A stretch of DNA of 64,000 nucleotides from CAYSPT01 sp964432985 (GTDB lineage Bacteria > Muiribacteriota > CAYSPT01): contig CAYSPT010000016.1 in the NCBI GenBank assembly GCA_964432985.1, forward strand, positions 20,277-84,276, written 5' to 3'. Under the pieces are notes generated by a model. That model was given only the letters and a program-made list of their open reading frames with translations. It did not search any database and was not told the DNA's origin. Shown here one piece after another: positions 32,017-40,940 of the stretch. Within the stretch, counting starts at the first letter, position 1, and each line of letters begins with the position of its first letter. The position numbers and the translations under genes are program-made.

Positions 32017-32712
32017 ATGTCCATGATCCAGATGTATCATGTCACGAAGATCTTCAATAATGGCGTCAAAGCCCTGGATGACGTAACGGTCGAAATTCAA
32101 AAGGGTGAGTTCGTTTTCCTGGTGGGTCCTACCGGCAGCGGGAAAACAACGTTCCTGAGGATGATCTTCCGGGACGAATCACCTACCGACGGCCAGGTTA
32201 TCATCGACGGACGCAATATCGAGCGTCTTAAACCCTATAAAATTCCCTATCTCAGGCGAAATATAGGGGTAGTGTTCCAGGATTTCAAGCTCCTGCCGAA
32301 CCGCTCTACCTATGAAAATGTGGCTTTCGCCCTGCGGGTGATGGGTATTACCGGTCCTATCATTGACCAGCAGGTATCCAAGGTACTGGAACTGGTGGGG
32401 TTGTCTCACAAAAAGAACATGTGCCCCCAGGAACTCAGCGGCGGTGAGCAGCAGCGGGTCTGTATTGCCAGGGCCTTGGTCAATGACCCGGCTATCATTC
32501 TATCTGACGAGCCAACCGGAAACCTCGATCCGATCATATCCTGGGAGGTAATGAAGGTCCTCCTGGAGATCAACGTGAGAGGCACTACCGTGGTCCTGGC
32601 TACCCATGACAAGACCATCGTTGACCGGATGCGCAAGCGGGTGGTGGCTTTAAAAAGCGGCCGGATTGTCAAGGACCAGCAGAGAGGAGTGTACGATTAT
32701 GGCGGTAATTAA
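32017..32712 (+). CDS. ftsE: Cell division ATP-binding protein FtsE
   Basis: 231-residue ABC ATPase that with FtsX controls septal peptidoglycan hydrolysis via EnvC-type activators. Walker A GPTGSGKT, Q-loop VVFQDFKLLP, signature LSGGEQQR, Walker B AIILSDEPTGNLD and H-loop LATHD are complete. The FtsE-specific YENVAFALRVMG region is present. The ribosome site is unclear: GGCGGAG is about 15 bases from ATG 32017, and ATG 32023 is an alternative. It overlaps ftsX by 14 bases. Confidence 0.96.
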   Translation: MSMIQMYHVTKIFNNGVKALDDVTVEIQKGEFVFLVGPTGSGKTTFLRMIFRDESPTDGQVIIDGRNIERLKPYKIPYLRRNIGVVFQDFKLLPNRSTYENVAFALRVMGITGPIIDQQVSKVLELVGLSHKKNMCPQELSGGEQQRVCIARALVNDPAIILSDEPTGNLDPIISWEVMKVLLEINVRGTTVVLATHDKTIVDRMRKRVVALKSGRIVKDQQRGVYDYGGN

Positions 32713-33586
32713 AAATTTCGGATACTTCCTTTCGGAGTCCTTTCGCAGCACACGACACAGCTGGGTTATGAGCCTGGCTTCAGTGTCCATCGTCACTATA
32801 TCGCTGTTGCTGCTGGGAATCTTCATGCTCATGGCTCGCAACCTGGATATTTTTGCCGCCAGTCTCGAAAAGCAAATGGAAGTGACAGCCTACCTGGCTG
32901 ACGGGATGACCGAGGAAACCGCCGTTGAGCTTCAAAATCAGGTTACAGAATGGAAAGAGGTCTCCGGGGTAACGTATGTTTCCAAGGAGGAGGCCAAACT
33001 CCGTCTGCAAGAGGAGCTCAAAGAGGACGGGGATATCCTGGAGATTGTCGGGGAGAATCCTCTGCCGGCGCTCTATGAAGTGCAGGTCCGTAACGCTCAT
33101 GACATAGAGCCGGTAGTGGGTCGGCTAAAGAGGATTATCTGGGTGGAAGATGTGAGCTACGGCCAGAAACTGGTCAACCGTCTCCTGGCCCTGACCAAAA
33201 TAATCCGCTATTTCGGTTGGGGTATGGTGGGACTGCTGGCACTGGCGTCACTGATGATCATTGCCAATACTATCAAACTGACCGTGTACGCCCGGCGGGA
33301 CGAGATCGAGATCATGAAATTGGTAGGTGCTACCGACTGGTTCATCCGGTGGCCGTTTTTGATCGAGGGCATGCTTCAGGGATGTATCGGAGCCGTGCTG
33401 GCTATCCTGATACTGTATGGCGGTTACGAGTTCCTCATCGAAAAAGCCGAGATTCTATTGCCGTTCCTCTCGCACCAGTTTGATATCAGCCTGGTATGGA
33501 GGCTGTCTGTGAAGCTAATCCTGTTTGGAGCGTTTCTTGGCATTATCGGCAGCTTCTTCTCGGTGCGCAGGTTTCTTAAAAACTGA
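32699..33586 (+). CDS. ftsX: Cell division protein FtsX
   Basis: Inner-membrane partner of FtsE, 295 residues from ATG 32699 (AGAGGAG about nine bases upstream; an upstream in-frame extension lacks similarity). Four TM helices in FtsX topology (about 22-45, 168-195, 215-240, 262-285) with the large extracytoplasmic loop between helices 1 and 2 (about 46-165), which binds EnvC-like coiled coils. The permease core motif LMIIANTIKLTVYARRDEIE plus IMKLVGATDW is clear. Overlap with ftsE implies translational coupling. Confidence 0.95.
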   Translation: MAVIKNFGYFLSESFRSTRHSWVMSLASVSIVTISLLLLGIFMLMARNLDIFAASLEKQMEVTAYLADGMTEETAVELQNQVTEWKEVSGVTYVSKEEAKLRLQEELKEDGDILEIVGENPLPALYEVQVRNAHDIEPVVGRLKRIIWVEDVSYGQKLVNRLLALTKIIRYFGWGMVGLLALASLMIIANTIKLTVYARRDEIEIMKLVGATDWFIRWPFLIEGMLQGCIGAVLAILILYGGYEFLIEKAEILLPFLSHQFDISLVWRLSVKLILFGAFLGIIGSFFSVRRFLKN

Positions 33587-33589
33587 CAA

Positions 33590-33653
33590 CCGCCGCGGAA
33601 GCGGCGGACGCTGCGAATGCGGCGGACACCGGGAACACGGCGGCCGCCTTTTT
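33590..33653 (+). terminator. GC-rich hairpin repeats and T-run after ftsX
   Basis: CCGCCGC-GGAA-GCGGCGG (33590-33607) is a perfect seven-base stem. Two further degenerate 18-bp units follow, ending in GGCCGCC and TTTTT (33649-33653). It could reduce read-through into envC. Confidence 0.4.
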
Positions 33654-33695
33654 CACACGGCCCGCAGGGAGGGATTTACGCTGAGGCGAACGGTT

Positions 33696-34892
33696 ATGCT
33701 CCGGTTATTTTACATATGTATCTGCTGCCTTGCGTGTCTTCTTCTCGTTGTTCCTACCTCTCTTCCCGCTGCTGAAAAATCAGATGATCTCGAAAAAGCC
33801 ATTGAAACACTCAAGCCCGACCTGGACCGATACCGGATCCGGGAGCGTGAACTGGAAGCACGGCTCAACCGGTTGCGTGAAGAGGAATTCAAGCTGGTCG
33901 AACAGTTGAAGAACACCGAAGCGGATGTATCCCGGATCAAGCGTGAGCTTGAAGACACCGATACGTCACTGCAGGCGGCTGACCGGGGTCTGATCGAAGT
34001 GCAGGGAACTCTGGCGGAAGCAGAAAAAGAGCTGGATAGCCGTCGGCGCCTGGTTGCCAAACGACTGAAAAGTATCTACAAGAGAAAGCGTGTAGGAGAG
34101 CTGGGACTGCTTCTAAACGCCAAGGAGTTCAACGCTTTTACTCTTCGTTACCGGTTCCTTCGCCGCCTGGTCAAAGAGGATGCCCGCCTGTTCAAAGAGC
34201 TGGAAGAAGTGCTGATCCAGGTCAGTGCTAAGCGCAAAGAAAGGGAAAAGCACAAGGAAGATATACTCTTTCTTAAAGATAAAAAAGCCGCCGAGCTTCA
34301 GACGCTGGAAGCAAAAAAGAAGGAGGTCACCAGGCTCCGCGAGCTGGTGGAGAGCAAAAAGGAGGTCCTGACCAGGCGGGCTGAAGACAATCGCAAAGCG
34401 GCCGAGTCCCTGGTTAAAAAACTGGCAGAATTGAAGGACGAGCGGGAACAAATGCTGGAAGAGGAACGTCAGCAAAAGATCCGACAGGCTAAAGCCCGCG
34501 TAAAGAAGAAAATAGATAAGCTCCAATGGCCGATTGGTGACATCAACATGATCGTGTCTCCATTCGGGCAGGGGATCGATCCGGCGTACGGAACTCCGAG
34601 GTTCAACGCCGGCATTGATATCCACGCTTCACCCGGCCTGCCGATTCTGTCTGCCGCCGAGGGAGTGGTGTTATATAAAGGCACCATGGCCGGGTACGGA
34701 AAATTTGTTATCGTGGAGCATACCAGCGAGTTGGCCACTGTGTATGCCAAACTGGACGACTTTATGGTCCGGATCAATCAGGAAGTCAATACGGGAGACG
34801 AAATCGGAATTACCTCGAAAGAGGTGTTTCACTTCGAAGTCAGGAAGGGAACCAACTGCGAGAACCCGCTGAAGTGGTTGCCAGTAGATTGA
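33696..34892 (+). CDS. envC: EnvC-like murein hydrolase activator (degenerate LytM)
   Basis: 398 residues from ATG 33696 (GAGG nine bases upstream); the frame is open into ftsX but that part is not protein-like. Signal peptide (about 1-24), long coiled coil (about 28-270) as in proteins bound by FtsX, then a LytM/M23 domain (about 285-395). Zinc-ligand positions are altered: RFNAGIDI where active enzymes have HxGxD, and VFHFEVR where they have HxHFEVR. This is the pattern of EnvC/NlpD activators, which stimulate amidases without cutting. Position after ftsEX supports this. The last codons and stop are duplicated 56 bp downstream. Confidence 0.92.
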   Translation: MLRLFYICICCLACLLLVVPTSLPAAEKSDDLEKAIETLKPDLDRYRIRERELEARLNRLREEEFKLVEQLKNTEADVSRIKRELEDTDTSLQAADRGLIEVQGTLAEAEKELDSRRRLVAKRLKSIYKRKRVGELGLLLNAKEFNAFTLRYRFLRRLVKEDARLFKELEEVLIQVSAKRKEREKHKEDILFLKDKKAAELQTLEAKKKEVTRLRELVESKKEVLTRRAEDNRKAAESLVKKLAELKDEREQMLEEERQQKIRQAKARVKKKIDKLQWPIGDINMIVSPFGQGIDPAYGTPRFNAGIDIHASPGLPILSAAEGVVLYKGTMAGYGKFVIVEHTSELATVYAKLDDFMVRINQEVNTGDEIGITSKEVFHFEVRKGTNCENPLKWLPVD

Positions 34893-34966
34893 ATCCAGGG
34901 AAGCTGGATACGACGCTAAGAACCAATCAGTGGCTGCCGGTAGATTGAATCCAGGGAAGGTGGATA
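34873..34966. repeat. 38-bp duplicated envC 3' end, period 56 bp
   Basis: Copies 34873-34910 and 34929-34966 differ at three positions. Both would encode Trp-Leu-Pro-Val-Asp-stop in their frames; the two coding differences (TTG/CTG, CCA/CCG) are synonymous. The second copy supplies the ribosome site of the next gene. Confidence 0.9.
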
Positions 34967-36243
34967 TGATGATAATCAATCGAATGGGTATCCGAATCCT
35001 GATCGGGACCCTGTTACTGTGTGCCGTTTCCGTATCGGGCGCTCTGGGGGGCAGCCTCCAGTACAAAAACCTCCGTGAGATGGAATCAGTCCACCGGGTT
35101 TTCGACCTGGTACGTGAGCACTACGTGGAAAATAATGTCGATGATAAGCAGCTGGTGCACGGCGCCATTGAAGGTATGCTTGATTCACTCGATGATCAGT
35201 TTACCCGTTTTCTCGATCCCGAGACATATCGTGAAATGCAGACGGAAACCGACGGAGAGTTCGGCGGTCTTGGCATCATGATTTCCGTCCGGGACGGCAA
35301 ACTGGTTGTTATCAGCCCCATTGATGGCACACCGGCAGCAAAAGCGGGCATGGAGGCCGGTGATATCGTCGTCAAAGTCAACGGTGATGATCTGGGAGAA
35401 ATAACACTTCCGGCGGCGATCAAGATACTTCGCGGTCCCGTTGGGAGCAATGTCACCCTGACTGTGCGCCGCGAGGCGGAAGAAAAGCTTCTGGATTTCG
35501 ATGTCGTTCGGGATATCATCAAGATAGAGAGCGTAAAGGGCGGCCACGTAGACAGTGGAATCTACTATATCAGATTGACACAGTTCATTGAAAAGACCGC
35601 CAAGGACCTCAATACGTTTCTCGACAGGATCAGTAAAGAGAAACCCAGTGGTCTTATACTGGATCTCAGAAACAACCCGGGTGGCCTCCTCGATGCTGCC
35701 GTGGAGGTATCTCGTTCGTTTCTTCCCAAGGGTACGATCGTTACTATCAGAGGCCGGGGCGACCGCGAAGTCATCTATTCAAGCCATTTCGAAGCTTACC
35801 CCCAGTTTCCTCTGGTCGTGCTGGTCAATAAAGGGTCAGCCTCCGCTTCGGAGATCGTGGCCGGTGCCGTCAAGGACAGCGGCCGTGGTTTGACACTGGG
35901 CACAAAGACATTTGGCAAAGGCTGTGTGCAAACGGTACTGGAGATCGGCAACGACTCTGCCATTGCCTTGACCACCGCCTGGTACTACACCCCGTCGGGA
36001 ACATGTATTCACAATGAAGGAATCGAACCGGACATCATGGTGGAGCAACCCCGTTTGAGCCAGGAGCAGAGAAAGCAGATATTAGACAACCAGAATGACG
36101 ATTTTCTCACCAGGGATAAAAAAACCGGTAAAATGATGGTCAAGGTCCCCTCGTATGATGTTCAACTTCAACGAGCTGTTGACATCCTGCGTAGTTTAAA
36201 GATATTAAAGATGCAGCAGCAGAAAGCCTTGACAAAGGGGTAG
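34966..36243 (+). CDS. ctpA: Carboxy-terminal processing peptidase (S41, CtpA-like)
   Basis: 425 residues from ATG 34966; a second ATG follows directly, and AAGGTGG lies just upstream. Signal or anchor helix (about 5-25), PDZ domain (about 85-170: GGLGIMISVRDGKLVV, AGMEAGDIVVKVNGDDL), then the S41 core with the nucleophile box GSASASEIVAGA and the general-base Lys box GTKTFGKGCVQT. The Ser/Lys dyad is intact. Periplasmic C-terminal tail protease, a frequent neighbour of ftsEX-envC, where it controls hydrolase activators. It was probably transcribed with envC and nhaC; only four bases separate it from the next gene. Confidence 0.95.
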   Translation: MMIINRMGIRILIGTLLLCAVSVSGALGGSLQYKNLREMESVHRVFDLVREHYVENNVDDKQLVHGAIEGMLDSLDDQFTRFLDPETYREMQTETDGEFGGLGIMISVRDGKLVVISPIDGTPAAKAGMEAGDIVVKVNGDDLGEITLPAAIKILRGPVGSNVTLTVRREAEEKLLDFDVVRDIIKIESVKGGHVDSGIYYIRLTQFIEKTAKDLNTFLDRISKEKPSGLILDLRNNPGGLLDAAVEVSRSFLPKGTIVTIRGRGDREVIYSSHFEAYPQFPLVVLVNKGSASASEIVAGAVKDSGRGLTLGTKTFGKGCVQTVLEIGNDSAIALTTAWYYTPSGTCIHNEGIEPDIMVEQPRLSQEQRKQILDNQNDDFLTRDKKTGKMMVKVPSYDVQLQRAVDILRSLKILKMQQQKALTKG

Positions 36244-36247
36244 TCCC

Positions 36248-37945
36248 ATGGGATGGTGGTCACTTCTTCCGCCAATTCTGGCAATTATACTGGCATTTCT
36301 GACCAAGCAGGTCATTTTATCGCTGTTTCTGGGTATCTGGATCGGGGCCACTATCCTGTGTGGTTACAACCCGGCCCTGGGTTTCTTCAGGACGCTCGAC
36401 GATTATATTATCTCTGCGGTAGCCGACAAAGATCACGCCTATATTATTATCTTCAGCCTGTGCCTGGCTGGTCTGGTAGGAATCATGTCACGCTCCGGCG
36501 GCACCAGGGGAATCGTGCAGAAACTGATGAAATACGCCCGCACTCCCCGTACAGGGCAGGTAGCAACGGCGCTCATGGGGTGCGTCATTTTTTTCGATGA
36601 CTACGCCAATACCCTGATCGTCGGCAACACCATGCGTCCTCTCACCGACAAGCTGAAAATATCCCGGGAGAAACTTTCGTATATCGTCGATTCCACTGCC
36701 GCTCCGGTGGCCAGCCTGGCTGTCATTTCCACCTGGATCGGCTATGAGGTGGGTCTCATGGCGGACGGATTTCAAAAGCTCGGGATCGAAATGAACGCCT
36801 ACCTTACCTTCGTGAAAACCGTACCCTTCCGTTTCTATAGCCTGTTTGCCCTGATGCTGGTGTTCCTGGTGGGAATTACCCGGAGAGACTACGGCCCCAT
36901 GCTCACCGCCGAACGCCGGGCAATGACCACCGGAAAGGTGCTGTCCGATACCGCTCGTCCGCTGGCCTTCAAGGACAGCGGTCACCCTGGAGATGAGTTT
37001 GGGTTGGAAGACGAACCGGGGGAGTGGTACAATGCACTGCTACCCATCGTGTTCCTGGTAGCCGCGGTGCTAATTGGACTGGTCTGGAGTGGAAAAGCCA
37101 ATTTACTGGCCGATACCGATGCGGCTTCCCTGGTAGGAATCTCGACCTTTGAATACGTGGGGAAGATATTCGGGGCCGCTAATTCCTTCGCCGTTTTGCT
37201 GGTGTCATCCGTTCTGGCGGGAATACTGGCGGCGGTCATGGTTTTGTGGCAGCGGGTGCTGACCCTGGAAAAGTGCGTAGAGGCCTGGCTGGACGGAGCC
37301 AAGTCCATGATGCTGGCAGTGGTTATCCTGGTGCTGGCCTGGAGCTTGAGCAAGGTGTGCGGCGACATGGGAACCGCCGAGACCGTGGCCGGGCTCTGCC
37401 AGGGCAGAGTTCCCCTGGCGTTGATCCCTTCATTGGTGTTCATAATCGCCGCCTTCATCGGCTTTGCCACCGGGACATCCTGGGGGACCATGGGTATCCT
37501 TATTCCAATGGTGATCCAGGTGGTGTACACCCTGGGCCAGACGCATGGCACCGATCCGGAATCGCTCAACCAGGTTCTGCTGGCTTCGATAGGCGGTGTT
37601 CTGGCCGGATCGTCCTTCGGTGATCACTGCTCGCCCATTTCAGACACCACCATCATGTCCTCCATGGCGTCTGCAGCCGATCACATCGATCACGTCCGCA
37701 CCCAGATCCCCTATGCCCTGACCGCAGCGGGGATTGCGGCTTTGATAGGCTATCTGCCGGCGGGACTGGGAGTGTCTCCGCTCATTTCAATCGCGGTGGG
37801 CACGGCGCTGCTGCTGTTCGTTATATTCATCATAGGGAAACCCGTCGATCCGGAAGAAGCCGACGAGGAAGAAACAATAGGTCACTACGAACGGGAGTTT
37901 GAAAACGAGGTTCCCGAGTCCGGTTTTAAAGGCGGCACGGCATGA
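36248..37945 (+). CDS. NhaC-family Na+/H+ antiporter-like permease
   Basis: 565 residues with about eleven to twelve TM helices, matching the NhaC/YuiF ion-transporter group: IFFDDYANTLIVGNTMRPL, PVASLAVISTWIGYEVGL, FATGTSWGTMGILIPM and GDHCSPISDTTIMSSMAS are conserved motifs. It probably exchanges Na+ for H+; some family members carry organic acids, so the substrate is not certain. The C-terminus is an acidic cytoplasmic tail (EEADEEETIGHYEREFENE). It follows ctpA by four bases and overlaps rnhB by four, a long operon mixing envelope and housekeeping genes. Confidence 0.88.
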   Translation: MGWWSLLPPILAIILAFLTKQVILSLFLGIWIGATILCGYNPALGFFRTLDDYIISAVADKDHAYIIIFSLCLAGLVGIMSRSGGTRGIVQKLMKYARTPRTGQVATALMGCVIFFDDYANTLIVGNTMRPLTDKLKISREKLSYIVDSTAAPVASLAVISTWIGYEVGLMADGFQKLGIEMNAYLTFVKTVPFRFYSLFALMLVFLVGITRRDYGPMLTAERRAMTTGKVLSDTARPLAFKDSGHPGDEFGLEDEPGEWYNALLPIVFLVAAVLIGLVWSGKANLLADTDAASLVGISTFEYVGKIFGAANSFAVLLVSSVLAGILAAVMVLWQRVLTLEKCVEAWLDGAKSMMLAVVILVLAWSLSKVCGDMGTAETVAGLCQGRVPLALIPSLVFIIAAFIGFATGTSWGTMGILIPMVIQVVYTLGQTHGTDPESLNQVLLASIGGVLAGSSFGDHCSPISDTTIMSSMASAADHIDHVRTQIPYALTAAGIAALIGYLPAGLGVSPLISIAVGTALLLFVIFIIGKPVDPEEADEEETIGHYEREFENEVPESGFKGGTA

Positions 37946-38616
37946 GAAGTGCCCAACTTGGCAAGGACCGGCACCGTGTTTCGCGTCTGTACCGTCTCGA
38001 AAAAGCAGCCCGGCGGGCCGGATATTCTGTTATATGCGGCCTGGATGAAGCCGGGCGCGGCGCCCTGGCGGGACCGGTGGTGGCCGCGGCAGTCGTCCTT
38101 GAACCGGGAACCTATATACCACTTCTTCAGGATTCCAAACTTCTCTCGGCCCAAAAGCGTGAAGTAGTATACCGGGAGGTCAAAAAGCGAGCGCTCTCCC
38201 TGGGGGTAGGTGTCATCGGTAACCGTGATATCGACTCCCGGAACATACTGAGAGCAACCAAATTGGCCATGAAGACAGCACTTAAAAACTTGAATTTATC
38301 GCCCGATCTTCTTATACTGGATGCAATTACGCTGGAGGATGTGGATATCCCCTCCCGGGTGCTGGTGCGTGCTGACCGCAAGTGCGCTTCCTGCGCCGCG
38401 GCCGGCGTGGTAGCCAAGGTGGTACGGGACCGCATCATGGTTGAACTGGATATGATTCATCCGGGTTATGGATTCAAACGGCACAAAGGGTACGGCACCA
38501 AACAGCACGTAGCAGCGCTTCAACGGCTGGGAGCTTCCTGTGTTCACCGCACGACGTTTGCGCCCGTGGCGCAGGTGGTAAATCAGATGAAGGTCATGGC
38601 GGCCAGCGAAGAGTAA
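37942..38616 (+). CDS. rnhB: Ribonuclease HII
   Basis: 224 residues. Removes RNA from RNA-DNA hybrids and misinserted ribonucleotides. Motifs: GLDEAGRGALAGP (two catalytic acids), LQDSKLLSAQKRE, LLILDAI (third Asp), AKVVRDRIM (fourth acid) and HKGYGTKQH. A basic N-terminal extension of about 30 residues is present. Start ATG overlaps the antiporter stop (ATGA). It is followed by ylqG- and ylqH-like genes, the same order as in Bacillus subtilis, which supports the identity of those genes. Confidence 0.96.
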   Translation: MRSAQLGKDRHRVSRLYRLEKAARRAGYSVICGLDEAGRGALAGPVVAAAVVLEPGTYIPLLQDSKLLSAQKREVVYREVKKRALSLGVGVIGNRDIDSRNILRATKLAMKTALKNLNLSPDLLILDAITLEDVDIPSRVLVRADRKCASCAAAGVVAKVVRDRIMVELDMIHPGYGFKRHKGYGTKQHVAALQRLGASCVHRTTFAPVAQVVNQMKVMAASEE

Positions 38617-38662
38617 GTTGAAGCTGGTGCTGTAGTCTCCTCCATTTTTCCTCGAGCAAGTG

Positions 38663-38689
38663 CGGACATGGTTCGACGGACCATGTCCG
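38663..38689. other. Perfect 10-bp stem hairpin between rnhB and the ylqG-like gene
   Basis: CGGACATGGT (38663-38672) pairs with ACCATGTCCG (38680-38689), seven-base loop. No T-run follows, so it is not a plain terminator; it ends 23 bases before the next start codon and may affect mRNA processing or translation. Confidence 0.45.
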
Positions 38690-38712
38690 GGCGTAGAAAG
38701 TGAGGATTTACG

Positions 38713-40086
38713 TTGGTTGCTATACAAGGACCGGGGGGGCCGGCGGGTCCTGCTGGTTTTCCCATGCGCATCCCACAGGAGTACCGTGGGCAGCTTCAGA
38801 TGGGACAGCCGGTAACCGGCCACATCCTGGGTTTCTACGACGGAAAAGCTGTGGGAGTGTTCAACGGAATACCGCTGCTAGCCGAAACCAGCATTCCTCT
38901 GAAAGCCGGCGAAACCATCAATGCCCAGGTCACCAAGGTAACTGATGACCAGGTGTTTATAAAACTGCTGGAGCGTACCGGCGATGCCAAACCCGTCTAC
39001 GTTACCGACAAGAATGTGACCGATGTTCTCGACAGTCTCAAACTGCCGGTAAACGATACCAGCCAGAGCATCGTACGGAGTCTTTTGAAGTTCAACCAGC
39101 CCCTTGATTTCAAGACCATCGCCGAGGTGGTGAGCAGGGTCAAGGGTGGTGCGCTGCCTGTTGCACAGGAAGCTGAAGTGGTCAGCTTTCTCAAGGCGTT
39201 TGATCTCCCCATGTCGGGCCAGATGAAGGATGTCATATCTAAGTTCCTCTTCAGACCGGGCACCATGAGCGACCAACTCGGTCAGCTCCAGTCACTGATG
39301 GCTTCTGTCCGCGACGCAGGCGGTGCCCCCTCGGGTGCTATGGGAGCGTTTCTCCAGCAGTTCCAGGCAGCCATGAACAGCACCATGGCAGATCCGTCTC
39401 TGGGAGCTTCCGATCTTTCCTGGCGTCTACCGGCGCTTCTGGAAGCCATCGGTTTCGACCGGGAGAGGAAGATGGCCGAGCTGCTGGTAGAGAAAGGTGC
39501 TGACGGAGTGAACCTGGCGGCAAAGAAGACCACCTTGCTGGGAACGCTGCTGGGGATGAGTCGGGAGCTTCAAGCCCTGGCCGCCCGCCTGGGAGGCGAA
39601 AAAGCGGGCTCTATCATGAAGGCGGCGGAAATGTCGGAGGGAATTGCCAGGGGTATTATCAGCGACAAGGTGGCCAGCTCGTCCATGACCGACTACATGA
39701 ACTTCCAGATCCCCATCATGCTTCCCGACGGCATGGGAAATGCCCAGATTCGCGTCGGGGCACGAAAAGAACGGGAGAAAGGAAAACGGATCGATCCCAA
39801 CGATGTCCAGATAGCCTTTCTGCTCGACATGACCAAACTGGGAGCGGTGCGGGTTGACGTTAAAATCCTTGATGGATCGGTTTCACTTAAATTTCTGACG
39901 GAAAACCGGCGGATCAGCAATCTCATCGAACGTGAAGTGGGCCTTCTGAGCATTGCCCTGGAAAAAATTGGGTATTCCATGGGCACGGTGGTCGCCAGCG
40001 TGGCCAGGAGGGAGCAGATCGAAGAGTTCGAGTGGGGTAAAAAAGTGGAGCCCGAGCATATGAGCGGGATAGATGTAATAATATGA
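38713..40086 (+). CDS. FliK/YlqG-like protein
   Basis: 457 residues, TTG start about eight bases after GTGAGGA. N-terminal Gly/Pro-rich start, a beta-barrel-like segment (about 25-75: PVTGHILGFYDGKAVGVFNG), helical middle, and a C-terminal domain (about 330-455) like the FliK/YlqG C-terminus: LDMTKLGAVRVDVKILDGSVSLKFLTENR, where FliK has LGxVxV and a later amphipathic helix. Flagellar FliK controls hook length through FlhB; here no flagellar gene is adjacent, and the neighbours rnhB and an FlhB-C-like gene match the ylqG-ylqH pair of unknown function. Confidence 0.75.
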   Translation: MVAIQGPGGPAGPAGFPMRIPQEYRGQLQMGQPVTGHILGFYDGKAVGVFNGIPLLAETSIPLKAGETINAQVTKVTDDQVFIKLLERTGDAKPVYVTDKNVTDVLDSLKLPVNDTSQSIVRSLLKFNQPLDFKTIAEVVSRVKGGALPVAQEAEVVSFLKAFDLPMSGQMKDVISKFLFRPGTMSDQLGQLQSLMASVRDAGGAPSGAMGAFLQQFQAAMNSTMADPSLGASDLSWRLPALLEAIGFDRERKMAELLVEKGADGVNLAAKKTTLLGTLLGMSRELQALAARLGGEKAGSIMKAAEMSEGIARGIISDKVASSSMTDYMNFQIPIMLPDGMGNAQIRVGARKEREKGKRIDPNDVQIAFLLDMTKLGAVRVDVKILDGSVSLKFLTENRRISNLIEREVGLLSIALEKIGYSMGTVVASVARREQIEEFEWGKKVEPEHMSGIDVII

Positions 40087-40098
40087 AATGATCGTGCC

Positions 40099-40392
40099 AT
40101 GACAGATAGAGATAAACAGGACAAGATTGACGCGGCGATTGCGCTTGACTATGATTTCGATCCCCAGCGTGCATCCAAGGAAGCTCCCAGGGTTCTGGCC
40201 AAGGGCCGCGGCGAGGTGGCCAAGAGAATCATCCAGGTCGCCAAAGAAAATGATATCCCGCTTTATGAAGATCCCGACCTGGTTGAGGTCCTCTACCGTA
40301 TCGAGCTGGGTGATGAAATTCCACCCGAGCTTTACAAGGTTATTGCCGAAGTATTGGTTTTCGTCTACACGGTGAACGGTAAGTATACATAA
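40099..40392 (+). CDS. ylqH: FlhB cytoplasmic-domain-like small protein (YlqH type)
   Basis: 97 residues matching only the part of FlhB/YscU after the NPTH autocleavage site: AIALDYDF, VLAKGRGEVAKRIIQVAKENDIPLYEDPDLVEVLY, GDEIPPELYKVIAEVLVFVY. No membrane part and no NPTH. Homologues such as YlqH occur outside flagellar operons. Twelve bases after the ylqG-like gene, so the pair is co-expressed, consistent with the FliK-FlhB contact being kept in a non-flagellar role; that role is unknown. Confidence 0.85.
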   Translation: MTDRDKQDKIDAAIALDYDFDPQRASKEAPRVLAKGRGEVAKRIIQVAKENDIPLYEDPDLVEVLYRIELGDEIPPELYKVIAEVLVFVYTVNGKYT

Positions 40393-40422
40393 ATCCACAT
40401 GAGCGCATTTTCTTAAACTGCT

Positions 40423-40890
40423 ATGAACATTGTCATCCGCAGCGCTGAAAAGGCGGATCTGTCTGCTGCCGCCGAGGTGTGCCGCCACGCTTTTCTGTCA
40501 CTAAGGAAAATCTATCGTCCGACCCGGGAAGCCAGAGACTACAAGCGGCAGATCTCTCACAGTCTCAGCCGGTTGGTGGCTGTATGTGCTGGCCGGATTA
40601 CCGGGACGGTAGAGTACACTCTCGAAGACAACGTACTCCACTTCCTGGGTTTAGCTGTACACCCTGACTGCCAGAGGAAGGGAATAGGAAGGGCATTGAT
40701 TGGGGAACTGGAAACCATTGCCCGCGGGTACGGTCTTAAAAAGATCACGCTAGACACCGTCAAAGAGACCGGGAACGTTAAACTATTCGAAAAACTTGGG
40801 TTCCACACGGTCAAAGAAGATGAAGCCACCCATTTCGAAAGCGACCGGTTCCACCGGCTCACAAACGTTTTCATGGAAAAGGCGCTTTGA
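40423..40890 (+). CDS. GNAT-family N-acetyltransferase
   Basis: 155 residues with the GNAT fold: N-terminal IRSAEKADLSAAAEV, acetyl-CoA loop HPDCQRKGIGRALI (R/Q-x2-G-x-G/A), and C-terminal LFEKLGFHTV. All core features are present but the substrate cannot be inferred. About 30 bp after the ylqH-like gene and convergent with yraN. Confidence 0.9.
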   Translation: MNIVIRSAEKADLSAAAEVCRHAFLSLRKIYRPTREARDYKRQISHSLSRLVAVCAGRITGTVEYTLEDNVLHFLGLAVHPDCQRKGIGRALIGELETIARGYGLKKITLDTVKETGNVKLFEKLGFHTVKEDEATHFESDRFHRLTNVFMEKAL

Positions 40891-40940
40891 GGGAGATGTA
40901 CTTCTTCTCGGTCGTTGCTGCTGCGCCCATCCTACCTGGT

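Noticed and set aside
33525..33695. Longer EnvC start inside ftsX
   Set aside because: The extra residues are Gly/Arg-rich from the GC hairpin repeat, and the signal peptide begins at 33696.
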